Positions 49,890-58,691 of a stretch of 64,000 nt of DNA are shown piece by piece. Location: NCBI GenBank assembly GCA_903908065.1, contig CAIVQO010000077.1:37381-101380 (forward strand). The letters run 5' to 3'. Positions within the stretch are counted from its first letter, which is position 1. Every line of letters begins with the position of its first letter. The DNA comes from an uncultured beta proteobacterium. Its GTDB lineage: Bacteria; Pseudomonadota; Gammaproteobacteria; Burkholderiales; Rhodocyclaceae. The notes beneath the pieces are model-generated. The model was not told where the DNA came from. It made no database searches and saw nothing but the letters and a program-made list of their open reading frames with translations. The position numbers and the translations under genes were made by a program.

Positions 49890-51417
49890 TGATGTCCCAG
49901 ATCGCCTGCTTGTCGCCGCTTCCGGAAAGGATGGCCTCGACCGCGCACTTGGCGGTCAGCATCGAATGGTCCTGGTTGTTGTAGCGGTGCATGCCGTTGC
50001 GCCCGACCAGGAACAGGTTGTCGACGTCATCGAGCCAGGCACGCAGGCGCGGAAACTCGGCGTAGGCCCCGAAGTAGCCGGGGTAGGTTTTGGGTACGCG
50101 CAGGACCGTGCCATCGAGCACGGCGGCGCGATCGATCATGCCGATGCGTTCCAGTTCGCCGGCGGCGAAGGCGATCATGGCCTCATCATCGAGCCGCCAC
50201 AGGTCGTCGCCTTCGTTGCAGAAATACTCGAGTCCCAGCCAGATGCGCCCGGGGTCGGCCACCAGGTCGGGGCTCCAGTTATTGAAGATCTGCAAGCGGC
50301 CGACGCGGACATCGCGCTCCTGAATGTAGATCCAGTTGTCGGGCGGCATGTGCTTCGGGTGCGCGCTGCTCGCGCGCGGGTTGGCGCGCATGCCGCTCAG
50401 CAGCAGGCCGACCGTGATGAAGTCGCGGTAGGGCAGGGCCGCGGCGATGGCGGCGATTTCCAGGGGTGGCGGCGGTTGCATGCCGGCGACCAGGTCCTTG
50501 ATCGGCATCGTGGAGATGACCTGCGTCGCCGGCAACTCGTGGCGGCATCCTGCCGCATCCAGCGTTTGTATGGCGACCACCTGACCCGCGTCTCGGCGCA
50601 GGCCGACGACGTGTTGCCCGAGGCGCACTTCGCCGCCGCCGGCGACGATGCGATCCGCCACTTCCCGCCACAGCTGGCCCGGACCCAGGCGGGGATAGAG
50701 GAACTGCTCGATCAGGCTGGTATTGCGTGCCGCGTCGTTGCGGCGTGGCCCCAGGCGCTGCTGCAGGGCGTGGCGCAGGGCGGCGACGACGGAGAGCCCC
50801 TTGATTCGTTGTGCCCCCCAGTCGGCCTTGATCTGTTTGCAGGGCACGCCCCAGACTTTTTCCGTGTAGTCCCTGAAGAAGGTTCGGTACAGCTCGGCGC
50901 CGAAGCGATTGATCAGAAAGTCTTCCAGCGTTCGTTCCGGGCGGCGCGGAAAAATGGCTGCGGCGAGGTAGCTGACACCGATCCGCAGCAGGCGCGACGG
51001 GCCAAGATTGCGCAGCGTATTGGCATTGAGGGTGATCGGGTAGTCGAAGTAGCGGCGCAGGAAATAAATGCGTGAAAGCCGCTTCCTGACCAGCAGGGCA
51101 CGGCCGTGGGCCGGAACCGCCGTGTCGTCGGCGCCGACTTTCCGTTGCCGGCTGCGATAGCTGATTGCGACTTCTGCCTGATCAGCGGCAATGGGCAGGA
51201 TCTCTCGCCACCAGTTCATCACCCAGTCGGACTTGGAGAAAAAACGGTGGCCGCCGATATCCATCCGGTTGCCCTTGTACTCGACGGTGCGCGAGAGGCC
51301 GCCGACATCGTCGCCGGCTTCCAGCACGATCGGTTGCATGCGCCCGTCGCGCACAAGTTCGAGTGCTGCGGTGAGTCCGGCGGGGCCGCCGCCGATGATG
51401 ATGACCGTGGGCTTCAT
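49846..51417 (-). CDS. FAD-dependent oxidoreductase, UDP-galactopyranose-mutase-like
   Basis: A 523-residue flavoprotein. [25 protein letters not shown] is the FAD-binding fold, [26 protein letters not shown] the typical UGM/amine-oxidase second motif, and [14 protein letters not shown] a segment shared with UGM-like proteins of polysaccharide loci. The C-terminal [25 protein letters not shown] binds the flavin. The reaction is unknown; it may be a sugar-nucleotide mutase or a lipid oxidoreductase. KVGADDTA is encoded by a repeat copy. It starts 4 bases after the gtrA stop. Confidence 0.85.
   Translation of the reverse strand: MKPTVIIIGGGPAGLTAALELVRDGRMQPIVLEAGDDVGGLSRTVEYKGNRMDIGGHRFFSKSDWVMNWWREILPIAADQAEVAISYRSRQRKVGADDTAVPAHGRALLVRKRLSRIYFLRRYFDYPITLNANTLRNLGPSRLLRIGVSYLAAAIFPRRPERTLEDFLINRFGAELYRTFFRDYTEKVWGVPCKQIKADWGAQRIKGLSVVAALRHALQQRLGPRRNDAARNTSLIEQFLYPRLGPGQLWREVADRIVAGGGEVRLGQHVVGLRRDAGQVVAIQTLDAAGCRHELPATQVISTMPIKDLVAGMQPPPPLEIAAIAAALPYRDFITVGLLLSGMRANPRASSAHPKHMPPDNWIYIQERDVRVGRLQIFNNWSPDLVADPGRIWLGLEYFCNEGDDLWRLDDEAMIAFAAGELERIGMIDRAAVLDGTVLRVPKTYPGYFGAYAEFPRLRAWLDDVDNLFLVGRNGMHRYNNQDHSMLTAKCAVEAILSGSGDKQAIWDINVDDEYHEDSGTRP
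51118..51140 (-). repeat. Dispersed bipartite repeat, copy 12 (in FAD oxidoreductase gene)
   Basis: Minus strand, spacer CGACGAC, both half-sites exact. It is read in sense as KVGADDTA, in a loop before the conserved LSRIYF segment. Confidence 0.8.
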
Positions 51418-51421
51418 GCGC

Positions 51422-51790
51422 TCAGAATAAGGCCAGTTTTCGCGCAGTGTAGTTGAACAGGAAACTCGTGCCGGCGGCCAGTGCCTTGGCGGCGAGCAGA
51501 TCCAGCGCGAGGCGGTCGACCGTGACATAGATGACGAAGTCGTTGAGGGTGAGGCCGGCCAGGCCGATCGCAACGAAGGTGGAAAACTCCACGGGCGCGC
51601 GGTCGGCCAGTTTGCGCCGGCGAAACACCCAGCGCGTCGACAGGAAATAGATCGCACAGGTGCCGGCGATGAAGCCGAGTGACGCCGCCAGCAAGTAGTG
51701 CAACCAGTGGGCTGCCAACCACAGGATGGCGACATCGAGCGCAAGGGCGCCCAGGCTGGCCAGGAAATAGCGCGCGAACTCGGCTGGCAA
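51422..51790 (-). CDS. GtrA family membrane protein (polyprenyl-glycan flippase type)
   Basis: A 122-residue, four-helix GtrA protein: [40 protein letters not shown] and a final [13 protein letters not shown] are diagnostic. GtrA proteins flip polyprenyl-phosphate-linked sugars or support glycosyltransferases in O-antigen modification. It is hidden in a 441-residue track ORF whose upstream part is out-of-frame. I choose TTG 51790, with GGAG eight bases upstream, because no ATG or GTG is available at the right place. It begins 26 bases after the large membrane-protein gene. Confidence 0.85.
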   Translation of the reverse strand: MPAEFARYFLASLGALALDVAILWLAAHWLHYLLAASLGFIAGTCAIYFLSTRWVFRRRKLADRAPVEFSTFVAIGLAGLTLNDFVIYVTVDRLALDLLAAKALAAGTSFLFNYTARKLALF

Positions 51791-51816
51791 GCGTAAGTCT
51801 CCAGGAATGGCAGCGT

Positions 51817-53649
51817 TTACGTCGCGGCTAGCGCCGATTCCGGCGTATTGGCGCGCAGTGCCTCGCAGCGGTAGAGGTACCAGGGCGACTGACGCAGCGG
51901 GTCGGACCAGGCCCGTGCGGCGAGGCCATCGATAGGCTGGGCGAGGATTGCGACATCCAGTGCCGGATCGCGGCAAAGTTCGCGCAATGCCGATTCCTGC
52001 TCGCGGGTTGTTCCGCTGCGGTTGCTTGCCGCGTCGAAGGCGTCGATGCGTTTCTGGCGTCGCGCCGATTCCATTGCCGCCGCACGCGAAAACAGCGCAC
52101 TGGCCCCCTGTTCCCGCGAGGCGTAGGCACTCTGGCGCAGGACAAACCATGTGTAGATCAGATTGCCTTGCCAATGCACGGTGTCCGTTCGGCCAATCGC
52201 GTCTCCGAAGGGACGGACCAGGGGTGACGAATAGGCGAATCTTTGTACGGCGTCGTCGGCCCGGTACCAGCCGGCGGCGGCGATGCCTGCCGCCAGTGCC
52301 ACTATTGCCAAGGCCACCCGTGGCCGCCGCGCTTGCAAGCGCAGCAGGAGCGCCATGCCCAGCGGCAGCAGCAGGGCGAGCGGCCCCTGGAAGTAGGCGG
52401 CGAGGTCCCCCTTGGGCATCAGGCTGTCGCCTGTCAGCATCTCGCCGATGCGCTGCAGTAGAAAGCCGACATGTTGGACTATCGCCAGCAAGGTTTCCAG
52501 CAGCGTTACGGCAAGTGCCAGGTATCCGGCAATCGGCAGCCAGCGCGGCAACTCGGGTGCCGTACCGTTGCGCCAGGCACGGTGGGCGATCAGGGCGAGC
52601 GCCAGCGCAGCCGGGCCGCCCAGGGTTTGCGCCGTCAGCGCGGCGATCGCCAGCCCCGCCAGCAACCAGCGGTCGGCCAGGGAACGTGGCCAGCGCTCGG
52701 CGAACATCGCTACCAGCGCCTGCAGGGCCGCAAGCTTGAGCAGCCACAGGCAGCGCCAGGGCTGTGCCTGGATCAACAGGGCGGCATGGCTGAAGGTGCC
52801 GAGCACGGCAAGGTAGTAACCAGCCGCGCCCGCCAGCGCGATGCAGTGCCAGGCGAGGCGCGCCTTTTCACTTGCGCCAGCCGAAGCCGCGAGCAGGATG
52901 CCGATCCAGGCCAGAGGCTCCGACAGTTCGCCCCAGGACCAAGTGTCGAGCATCACAAAACGGGCACGGCGGCGCACTTCCGCCAGCCAGGCAGGATCCA
53001 TCTCGGGCAACAGAAACGCGGAAATCGCGGCAATTGCCGCGATTGCGAGAGTGAGGCGTGCGCTGGGTCGTACCAGCCATGCCGCGAGGAAGATGGCCCC
53101 CGGCAGGGCAATGATCGGGTGGCAAAGAAAGGCCAGCGCCGTCGCTCCGATGGCAAGGTTGCGATGGCCGGCAAGTGCGGCAGCAACAGCGCCGAGTACC
53201 AGCGGCTCGGCCCAACTGCGGGCGGTGAAAAAGCTTTCTGCGTAACGCAGTATGTCGTGTGCCGCCTCTGCCTGCGAGCCATAGTGGCCGGGCAGAGCGA
53301 ATACCAATGCGAGACCGATCCAGAAGGCCGATCCCGAGAGCCAGTGGCGGGCCATCGCGGCGGCGGCTCCGGCCCAGGCCAGCTGGGCGACAAGCAACCC
53401 CGCGAGCGCGGCGCCGGACAGGCCCAGCAGACCGATCAACTGGGCGTAGACCCGGCTGAACAGGCTGTAGTCATCCTGCGAACCAAAGGCGAAGAAGATG
53501 TCGTGCGCAAAGGCCTCCGGCGTGTTGTGCGCCAGTGCCTGCACCGCGTAATACAGCCCGTCGTGCTGGATGCCGAAGTAACGGTGCGTGAGCAGCCAGA
53601 GTGCTGCCAGGCCGAGCATGGCCGTTACGTTGAATGAGCGGGATGGCAT
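51817..53649 (-). CDS. Large polytopic membrane protein, GT-C-like, first gene of glycan operon
   Basis: A 610-residue protein with about 12 membrane helices. The first periplasmic loop has FGIQHDGLYYAVQAL and FGSQDDYSLFSRVYAQ, acidic motifs compatible with a GT-C active site. The C-terminal 100 residues are soluble (NRSGTTREQESALRELCRDPALD) and would face the periplasm. I do not recognise a named family. The start is ATG 53649 (GTG 53658 possible), right after the pilin terminator, so it heads a four-gene operon with gtrA, the FAD gene and another membrane protein. Confidence 0.8.
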   Translation of the reverse strand: MPSRSFNVTAMLGLAALWLLTHRYFGIQHDGLYYAVQALAHNTPEAFAHDIFFAFGSQDDYSLFSRVYAQLIGLLGLSGAALAGLLVAQLAWAGAAAAMARHWLSGSAFWIGLALVFALPGHYGSQAEAAHDILRYAESFFTARSWAEPLVLGAVAAALAGHRNLAIGATALAFLCHPIIALPGAIFLAAWLVRPSARLTLAIAAIAAISAFLLPEMDPAWLAEVRRRARFVMLDTWSWGELSEPLAWIGILLAASAGASEKARLAWHCIALAGAAGYYLAVLGTFSHAALLIQAQPWRCLWLLKLAALQALVAMFAERWPRSLADRWLLAGLAIAALTAQTLGGPAALALALIAHRAWRNGTAPELPRWLPIAGYLALAVTLLETLLAIVQHVGFLLQRIGEMLTGDSLMPKGDLAAYFQGPLALLLPLGMALLLRLQARRPRVALAIVALAAGIAAAGWYRADDAVQRFAYSSPLVRPFGDAIGRTDTVHWQGNLIYTWFVLRQSAYASREQGASALFSRAAAMESARRQKRIDAFDAASNRSGTTREQESALRELCRDPALDVAILAQPIDGLAARAWSDPLRQSPWYLYRCEALRANTPESALAAT

Positions 53650-53661
53650 CCGCGGCACCAG

Positions 53662-53687
53662 AAAAAAAGCCCGCCGAAGCGGGCTTT
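53662..53687 (-). terminator. Rho-independent terminator of the pilin gene
   Basis: A perfect 9-bp stem AAAGCCCGC/GCGGGCTTT with a stable TTCG loop on the minus strand, followed by a T-run. It lies 25 bases after the pilin stop. Confidence 0.92.
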
Positions 53688-53711
53688 CAGTCGTGTATCG
53701 TCGAGCCGGAA

Positions 53712-54404
53712 TCAGAGGCCCATGCAGACGATGAAGGAGCTTGAGTCATCGACAGCGGTGGTTGCGACCGCTGCGCCGCCACGAGTATGCGTTGCGGTCA
53801 CGACACGCATGGAACCGGTGGCGGTGTTGCCATCGTCGAGCGTAGTGTCGAGCTGCTTGGCATACTTGCCAAGGATGCCGGTGGAACACATCAGATAGGT
53901 TGGGGTCATGCCGCTGATGTAGGCACCACCCGTTGCGGCGGAACCGCTTTCAATGCCCATGCGACCGCCGTCGGCATTCACCGGGAAATATTGCGCATCG
54001 CTCGTGGAGGTCGGGCCGGCAGCCAGTCCGGCAAGGCGAACATGCTGCCAAAACAGGGCAGTTTCATCGGTGGTCGTCGTCGTGTTCCAGGTGCCGTCGA
54101 TTACACCGTTGCCTTGGCAGAGGTTGCTGACACAGGCCGCGCCACCCGAGGTGGTTGGTGTGGTGGCCTTGGTCGAGCCGGTGATTGCGGTCGTGACCGT
54201 ATTATGGTCACCAGGAAGTGCCTTGTACTTGTCCTGATAGCCATAGATGAACAGTGGAATGTTGCGGAAGTCGGTGGCGAAGTTCTTCACCTTGGCGCTG
54301 TTGATGAGCTCCTGGCCTTTGAGCACGCCGCCCAGCAGCAGACCGATGATGACCAACACGATGGCGATTTCGACCAAGGTAAAACCTGCTTGTCTGGATT
54401 TCAT
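53712..54404 (-). CDS. Type IV pilin-like/pseudopilin protein
   Basis: A 230-residue prepilin. The leader MKSRQAG|FTLVEIAIVLVIIGLLLGG is cut by prepilin peptidase before Phe1, with the conserved Glu5. The body is Thr/Ser/Gly-rich, has three other Cys (two in ACVSNLC, one in LMCSTG), and ends with FIVCMGL, so a C-terminal disulfide loop is likely. It is longer than a major pilin (about 150), which suggests a minor pilin or adhesin-type pseudopilin. It is monocistronic, with a sigma-54-type promoter and its own terminator. No other pilus gene is adjacent. Confidence 0.88.
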   Translation of the reverse strand: MKSRQAGFTLVEIAIVLVIIGLLLGGVLKGQELINSAKVKNFATDFRNIPLFIYGYQDKYKALPGDHNTVTTAITGSTKATTPTTSGGAACVSNLCQGNGVIDGTWNTTTTTDETALFWQHVRLAGLAAGPTSTSDAQYFPVNADGGRMGIESGSAATGGAYISGMTPTYLMCSTGILGKYAKQLDTTLDDGNTATGSMRVVTATHTRGGAAVATTAVDDSSSFIVCMGL

Positions 54405-54440
54405 GACTTTCTCCGTTTTGGTGTTTTGGTGAACAATATA

Positions 54441-54457
54441 AAGCAGATGTCGTGCCA
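54441..54457 (-). promoter_or_regulatory. Sigma-54 promoter of the pilin gene
   Basis: TGGCACGACATCTGCTT on the minus strand has GG and GC exactly ten bases apart, as in the -24/-12 consensus TGGCACG-N4-TTGC, with one mismatch in the -12 box. The predicted transcription start is about 27 bases before the pilin ATG. Sigma-54 control is usual for pilA genes. Confidence 0.75.
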
Positions 54458-54580
54458 GTTATGTAATTTCTTAATAAACATATGGATGCAAAATATTGTT
54501 GCGATATGAAGGATTTGCATCTGTCGAATATTGAACAGGTTCGTCAGCTATTTGGCAGATGGTCGGGTGCCGCGCGTCAC

Positions 54581-54586
54581 TAGAAT
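54581..54586 (+). promoter_or_regulatory. Putative histidine-kinase promoter -10 box
   Basis: TAGAAT, 44 bases before TTG 54631. Its place downstream of ATG 54559 argues that 54559 is not the real start of the kinase. Confidence 0.35.
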
Positions 54587-54630
54587 CGGCTTATCTTCCC
54601 CTTGGTTCGCCTAGCCGGCCCGACTTAATC

Positions 54631-56355
54631 TTGGTGCCTTACCCAATTTCGGCATCGCTCCCGGCGCGCCTGGTTTCCCTGCGCCGAGGCCTGTTGCTGG
54701 CTCTGTTTGCGGCCCTGTACGTGGTTCTTTGGCAGGGGCCCGGCACCTTGTTCGGGCGTACCCTGTTCGTCGCCCATCTCGGCTTGTTCATTCTTTGGCA
54801 GCCCTTTGTCCATACCGGTCAGCGCCTGTCCCTGCCATCCTTGCTGGCAGTCCTGACGGTAGCCCTGCTGGCGGGAATTTATCTCAAGGGCTGGATGATC
54901 ACGATGTGGATCATGATGCTGGCGGGAATCGTTGGCGGCAAGGTCCTGCTCTACGATACCCGTGCAGCACGGTTGTTTTACCTGCTTGCCCTGGCCTTCC
55001 TGGTGCTTGCGCTGACGCTGCTTGCAGCGCCTCTGACGGTCCCCCAGGCCAAGCCACCCGTCGAGATCGTCTGGTTGGGCCATGCCAGCCTTCTTTGCCT
55101 GCTGGTGGTAATGGCACTTCTGCCCCAGGGGCAGGAAGTCGATGGCGCGCGTGAAGTGGTCGATTTCGTTTACAGCTTGTTCATTTTTCTGCTGCTGACG
55201 GTGTTGATGCTGGGCAGCCTGGCGGCGATGCTGCTGCTCGGCAGCGGTTATGTCGAGGCACTGCTGCAGACCATGCTGGTGACGGGCGTGGTGTTGATGC
55301 TACTTGGCGTGGTGGCGAATCCGCGCTCCGGATTTGCCGGTATCGGTGGCTTGATCTCGCGCTACTTGATGTCGATCGGCCTGCCGGTGGAACAATGGCT
55401 GCAAGCCTTGTCCAACCTCGCCCTGGAAGAGGAAGACCCACACGCATTCCTGGAAAAGGCTTGCGTCGAGATCGCGCAACGCCTGCCCTGGGTCAAGGGG
55501 GGCGAATGGATCGCGGGCGGCAGTCGCGGCAGTTTCGGAGTGTCCAGCGGTCGCCGCTGGGAGTTCAGTCATGGTGGTCTGGTCCTGGTGTTGTTCACTC
55601 AACATGCACCGTCGCCCACACTGATCTGGCATTACAACCTCCTTGCCCAGTTGCTGGCGCAGTTCCATGCTGACAAGCAGCGGGCGCAGGCGCTCAGGCA
55701 ACTTTCCTACATGCGGGCGATTCACGAGACCGGGGCGCGCTTGACGCACGATGTGAAGAACCTGCTGCAATCGCTGAACACACTTTGTTCTGCCGGCATT
55801 GAGCCGGACGCCGAGGCCTCACCGGAGTACCAGTCGCTGCTGCGGCGTCAGCTGCCGGCGATTACCGATCGGCTTGCCGAGACCCTGGCCAAGCTCAATG
55901 CGCCACAAGGCAGTTCGGCGCTGCGGTGGATTGAGGCTGGCGAATGGTGGCGTGAGCAGACGCAGCGCCTGGCGGCGCTGGACTGGGTTGAGCTTCGCAG
56001 CGAAGGGGAACTGGAGGGCGAGTTGCCCCTGGAGGTGTATTCCGGGGTGCTCGACAATCTCCTGCGCAATGCCGCTGAAAAGCACCTGCGCGAACCGGGA
56101 CTCAAGTTGGCGTTGGCCTTCGGGGGACCTTCTGACGGACATGAACTGACCGTGACTGACGATGGTTCCGCCATCGGGGCTTCCATTGCGGCCGCCTTAT
56201 TCATCGGGCCGGTGTCATCGGAAAGCGGCTATGGCATTGGCCTGTATCAGGCAGCTCGCCATGCCGAGGCGGCCGGTTACAGGCTGGAGCTTGCCGAGAA
56301 TAGGGATGGCTGCGTCAGATTTCTCCTGGGCAAGACGGTATCGATGCCAGGCTGA
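54631..56355 (+). CDS. Membrane sensor histidine kinase
   Basis: About 574 residues. Seven or eight N-terminal helices (to about residue 235) are followed by a GAF-like stretch (about 260-360) and a kinase core. The phospho-acceptor is His373 in LTHDVKNLLQSL, an HDxKN-type H-box like that of PrsK-class kinases rather than HExxxP. LDNLLRNAAEKH is the N-box and SGYGIGLYQA the G-box. The start is uncertain: ATG 54559 (track), TTG 54631 or GTG 54634. No response regulator is adjacent. It is divergent from the pilin gene and converges on the cyclase. Confidence 0.8.
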   Translation: MVPYPISASLPARLVSLRRGLLLALFAALYVVLWQGPGTLFGRTLFVAHLGLFILWQPFVHTGQRLSLPSLLAVLTVALLAGIYLKGWMITMWIMMLAGIVGGKVLLYDTRAARLFYLLALAFLVLALTLLAAPLTVPQAKPPVEIVWLGHASLLCLLVVMALLPQGQEVDGAREVVDFVYSLFIFLLLTVLMLGSLAAMLLLGSGYVEALLQTMLVTGVVLMLLGVVANPRSGFAGIGGLISRYLMSIGLPVEQWLQALSNLALEEEDPHAFLEKACVEIAQRLPWVKGGEWIAGGSRGSFGVSSGRRWEFSHGGLVLVLFTQHAPSPTLIWHYNLLAQLLAQFHADKQRAQALRQLSYMRAIHETGARLTHDVKNLLQSLNTLCSAGIEPDAEASPEYQSLLRRQLPAITDRLAETLAKLNAPQGSSALRWIEAGEWWREQTQRLAALDWVELRSEGELEGELPLEVYSGVLDNLLRNAAEKHLREPGLKLALAFGGPSDGHELTVTDDGSAIGASIAAALFIGPVSSESGYGIGLYQAARHAEAAGYRLELAENRDGCVRFLLGKTVSMPG

Positions 56356-56359
56356 CCTA

Positions 56360-57688
56360 TCAGGAGAGCGCAACCGGAGTGCTTTGGTCTCCGCTTTGAG
56401 GCTCACTGCCTTTGCGGCCGATCAGGCGATACACCGTCATGTTGCCCTTGCCCTTGAGGTAAATCGTCTGCGGCTCATGAAAGTCGAAATTGGCCGACAG
56501 TCGATGATAGGTCATGGTGTCGCACTGGATCATGCCAGGGACGCCTTCGGAGGTGATGCGGCTGGCGATATTGACGGTATCGCCCCACAGGTCATAGATG
56601 AACTTCTTTTTACCCAGCACGCCGGCTACGATGGGTCCCGTGCCGATGCCGATGCGAACTTCGAGGTGGGATGCGTTGATCGAGAAATCGCGCCGCAATA
56701 AATCGCGCATGGCGATTGCCATGTCGGCAACGGCGGCGGAGTAGTCGGAGAGGTCTTCGTTCAGGCCGCCGGCAACCATGTAGGCGTCGCCGATGGTCTT
56801 GATCTTTTCCAGGCCAAACTCTTCGGCCAGTTCGTCGAAGGCGGAAAAAATCCGGTTCAGCATCGCAAAGACCTGCGACGGCGACATGTTGGCCGCGACC
56901 TGTGTGAAATTGACGATGTCGGCAAACATCACTGTGACATCGGCAAACCCGTCGGCGATGGTCTTGTCCGAGCTGCGCAGCCGATCAGCGATCGGTTCCG
57001 GCAGGATGTTGAGGAGCAGCTTTTCCGAACGCTCCTGCTCGATCTTGATCTGCTGGTGGGCAACTTCGAGGCTCTTGTGCATCTTGCGGTTCATGCCGAT
57101 GGAAAGCCGCAGTAGAAGGAAGATGATGACCGAGAAGGCGATGAAGTTAATGGCAAAAAAAACGATGGTGGTACGCGTCGGTACGATGGGCTTCGGCGTG
57201 AAGATCGGATCTGCCAGATACCAGTCGGCGAGGCCGGAGATCGCGGTGAGAACTACCCAGGCGGCAAACCAGCCAACGGACTGCCTTACCCCGATGCAAA
57301 GGATGGCCCCGATCGGGGCGAGCAATGCCCAGAGCAGGACTCCGCTGCTGGAAATGATGTCGCTGCTCCATTGGGCGACAAAGGGCAGGAAAAGGAACAG
57401 TCCGAGCTGGCTGACGCGGAAATAGTCGAAGTTTCGCGTGCGCAGGTAGATCAGCATGTTGCCGGCCAGCAAGAGCTGGAAGACCAGCGGCATGGTGGCG
57501 GAGAATACCGGGCCCAGTGTCCAATAAATTGCCACCCACAAAACAATGGCCACGCTGGCGAGGCCGGTCGCCAGCATCAGCAGCGACTTGTTGAGTTTGA
57601 GCTCCTCGCTGTCAGTTGCTTCGATGCCGGCATTGCGCAGCCGATCCATGAAGCTGTCGCCGGGGCTTGGGGATTCGAGCTTGCTCAT
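56360..57688 (-). CDS. Class III adenylate cyclase, membrane anchored
   Basis: A 442-residue protein: five or six membrane helices (about 40-215), a short coiled linker (KMHKSLEVAHQQIKIEQERSEKLLLNILP), then the catalytic domain. Metal-binding Asp residues are in VMFADIVNFT and KTIGDAYMV. IKTIGD and YDLWGDTVNIASR fit an adenine-specific enzyme (Lys and Asp), so cAMP is the likely product. The start at ATG 57688 (MSKLESPSPG) replaces the longer track start. A protein kinase with a cyclic-nucleotide domain is encoded 2 kb away and may be a target. Confidence 0.9.
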   Translation of the reverse strand: MSKLESPSPGDSFMDRLRNAGIEATDSEELKLNKSLLMLATGLASVAIVLWVAIYWTLGPVFSATMPLVFQLLLAGNMLIYLRTRNFDYFRVSQLGLFLFLPFVAQWSSDIISSSGVLLWALLAPIGAILCIGVRQSVGWFAAWVVLTAISGLADWYLADPIFTPKPIVPTRTTIVFFAINFIAFSVIIFLLLRLSIGMNRKMHKSLEVAHQQIKIEQERSEKLLLNILPEPIADRLRSSDKTIADGFADVTVMFADIVNFTQVAANMSPSQVFAMLNRIFSAFDELAEEFGLEKIKTIGDAYMVAGGLNEDLSDYSAAVADMAIAMRDLLRRDFSINASHLEVRIGIGTGPIVAGVLGKKKFIYDLWGDTVNIASRITSEGVPGMIQCDTMTYHRLSANFDFHEPQTIYLKGKGNMTVYRLIGRKGSEPQSGDQSTPVALS

Positions 57689-57885
57689 CTGAAGATTCTG
57701 CGCCGGGACGTCGTTAGCCAATTGATTTGCATTGGCGAAGTGTCGCGGAATCGCCAGCAATGGTCAAGAATCATGGCATCGAAATCGGGGGGCGGGTCGC
57801 CGGCCAGGCGCTGCGGCGCCCGCCACGCTCGGGAATCCTGATCTGCCTTGCCCGCTCGGGAGAATTGGTGTTCAATGCGGCCCAT

Positions 57886-58269
57886 ATGGCCGAAGCGAAA
57901 AAATACGAAATCAAGGTGGATGTCACGACGCAGTATGTCGCGGAGCAATCCGATCCGGCGATCAACCGGCATGTGTTTTCCTACACCATTGAAATCCGGA
58001 ATACCGGCAATGTCAGCGCTCAGCTGATTTCCCGGCATTGGATCATCACCGATACCGAAGGCCAGATACAGGAAGTGCGTGGTCTCGGCGTGGTCGGACA
58101 TCAGCCCCTTTTGGCGCCGGGGCAGAGCTTCGAATACACCAGTGGTTGCCAGTTGGCCACGCCGGTCGGCACCATGAAGGGCAGCTACCAGATGACGGCG
58201 GAAGACGGCACGCAGTTCGAGGCCGCAATAGCCGAGTTCGTGTTGTCCATGCCGCGCATACTGCACTAG
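57886..58269 (+). CDS. apaG: ApaG (DUF525) protein
   Basis: A 127-residue single-domain protein with the FnIII-like ApaG fold: YEIKVDVTTQYVAEQSDP, YTIEIRNTGNVSAQLISRHWIITDTEGQIQEVRGLGVVGHQPLLAPGQSFEYTSG and MKGSYQM. Family members are linked to cobalt/magnesium resistance, and the biochemical role is unclear. I start at ATG 57886 to match the family length of about 124. It is divergent from the cyclase. Confidence 0.94.
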   Translation: MAEAKKYEIKVDVTTQYVAEQSDPAINRHVFSYTIEIRNTGNVSAQLISRHWIITDTEGQIQEVRGLGVVGHQPLLAPGQSFEYTSGCQLATPVGTMKGSYQMTAEDGTQFEAAIAEFVLSMPRILH

Positions 58270-58327
58270 CAAGCCCAGTCAGCGCCGCGGGCAGCACGGG
58301 CAGTTGACCGATCTCGAAGGCTGCCGC

Positions 58328-58333
58328 TAGAAT
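58328..58333 (+). promoter_or_regulatory. Putative grxD promoter -10 box
   Basis: TAGAAT, 37 bases before the grxD ATG in the short apaG-grxD gap. Confidence 0.4.
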
Positions 58334-58370
58334 ATCTCGACTTTTTTACTCAACTATTTTGGGTGATTCC

Positions 58371-58691
58371 ATGGACGTCAAGCAAAAAATCCACGAAACA
58401 GTTACCGGCAATCCCGTGGTGTTGTACATGAAGGGCAACAAGCAGTTTCCGCAATGCGGCTTCTCGGCGCGTGCGGTGCAGATTCTTCAGGCCTGCGGCG
58501 TGAAGGATTTTCTCACCGTGGATGTGCTGGCTGACCCGGAGGTGCGTCAGGGGATCAAGGATTACGCGAACTGGCCGACGATTCCGCAGCTGTATGTAAA
58601 CGGCGAATTCATCGGCGGCAGCGACATCATGACTGAGATGTACCAGGCGGGCGAACTCCAGAAGCAGCTCGAGTCGCTCAAGAACGGCTAA
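58371..58691 (+). CDS. grxD: Monothiol glutaredoxin GrxD
   Basis: A 106-residue CGFS-type glutaredoxin that carries or transfers 2Fe-2S clusters with glutathione and BolA partners. KGNKQFPQCGFSARAVQIL has the single active Cys; WPTIPQLYVNGEFIGGSDI is the GSH-binding TIP motif and GG-D segment. ATG 58371 (MDVKQKIHETV) is preferred over the track TTG four codons upstream. The stop overlaps the convergent fructosamine-kinase gene by 4 bases. Confidence 0.97.
   Translation: MDVKQKIHETVTGNPVVLYMKGNKQFPQCGFSARAVQILQACGVKDFLTVDVLADPEVRQGIKDYANWPTIPQLYVNGEFIGGSDIMTEMYQAGELQKQLESLKNG

Noticed and set aside
54559-54630. ATG 54559 as start of the histidine kinase
   Set aside because: A likely -10 box lies downstream of it, and the added residues look like non-coding sequence; later TTG/GTG codons fit better, though this is not certain.
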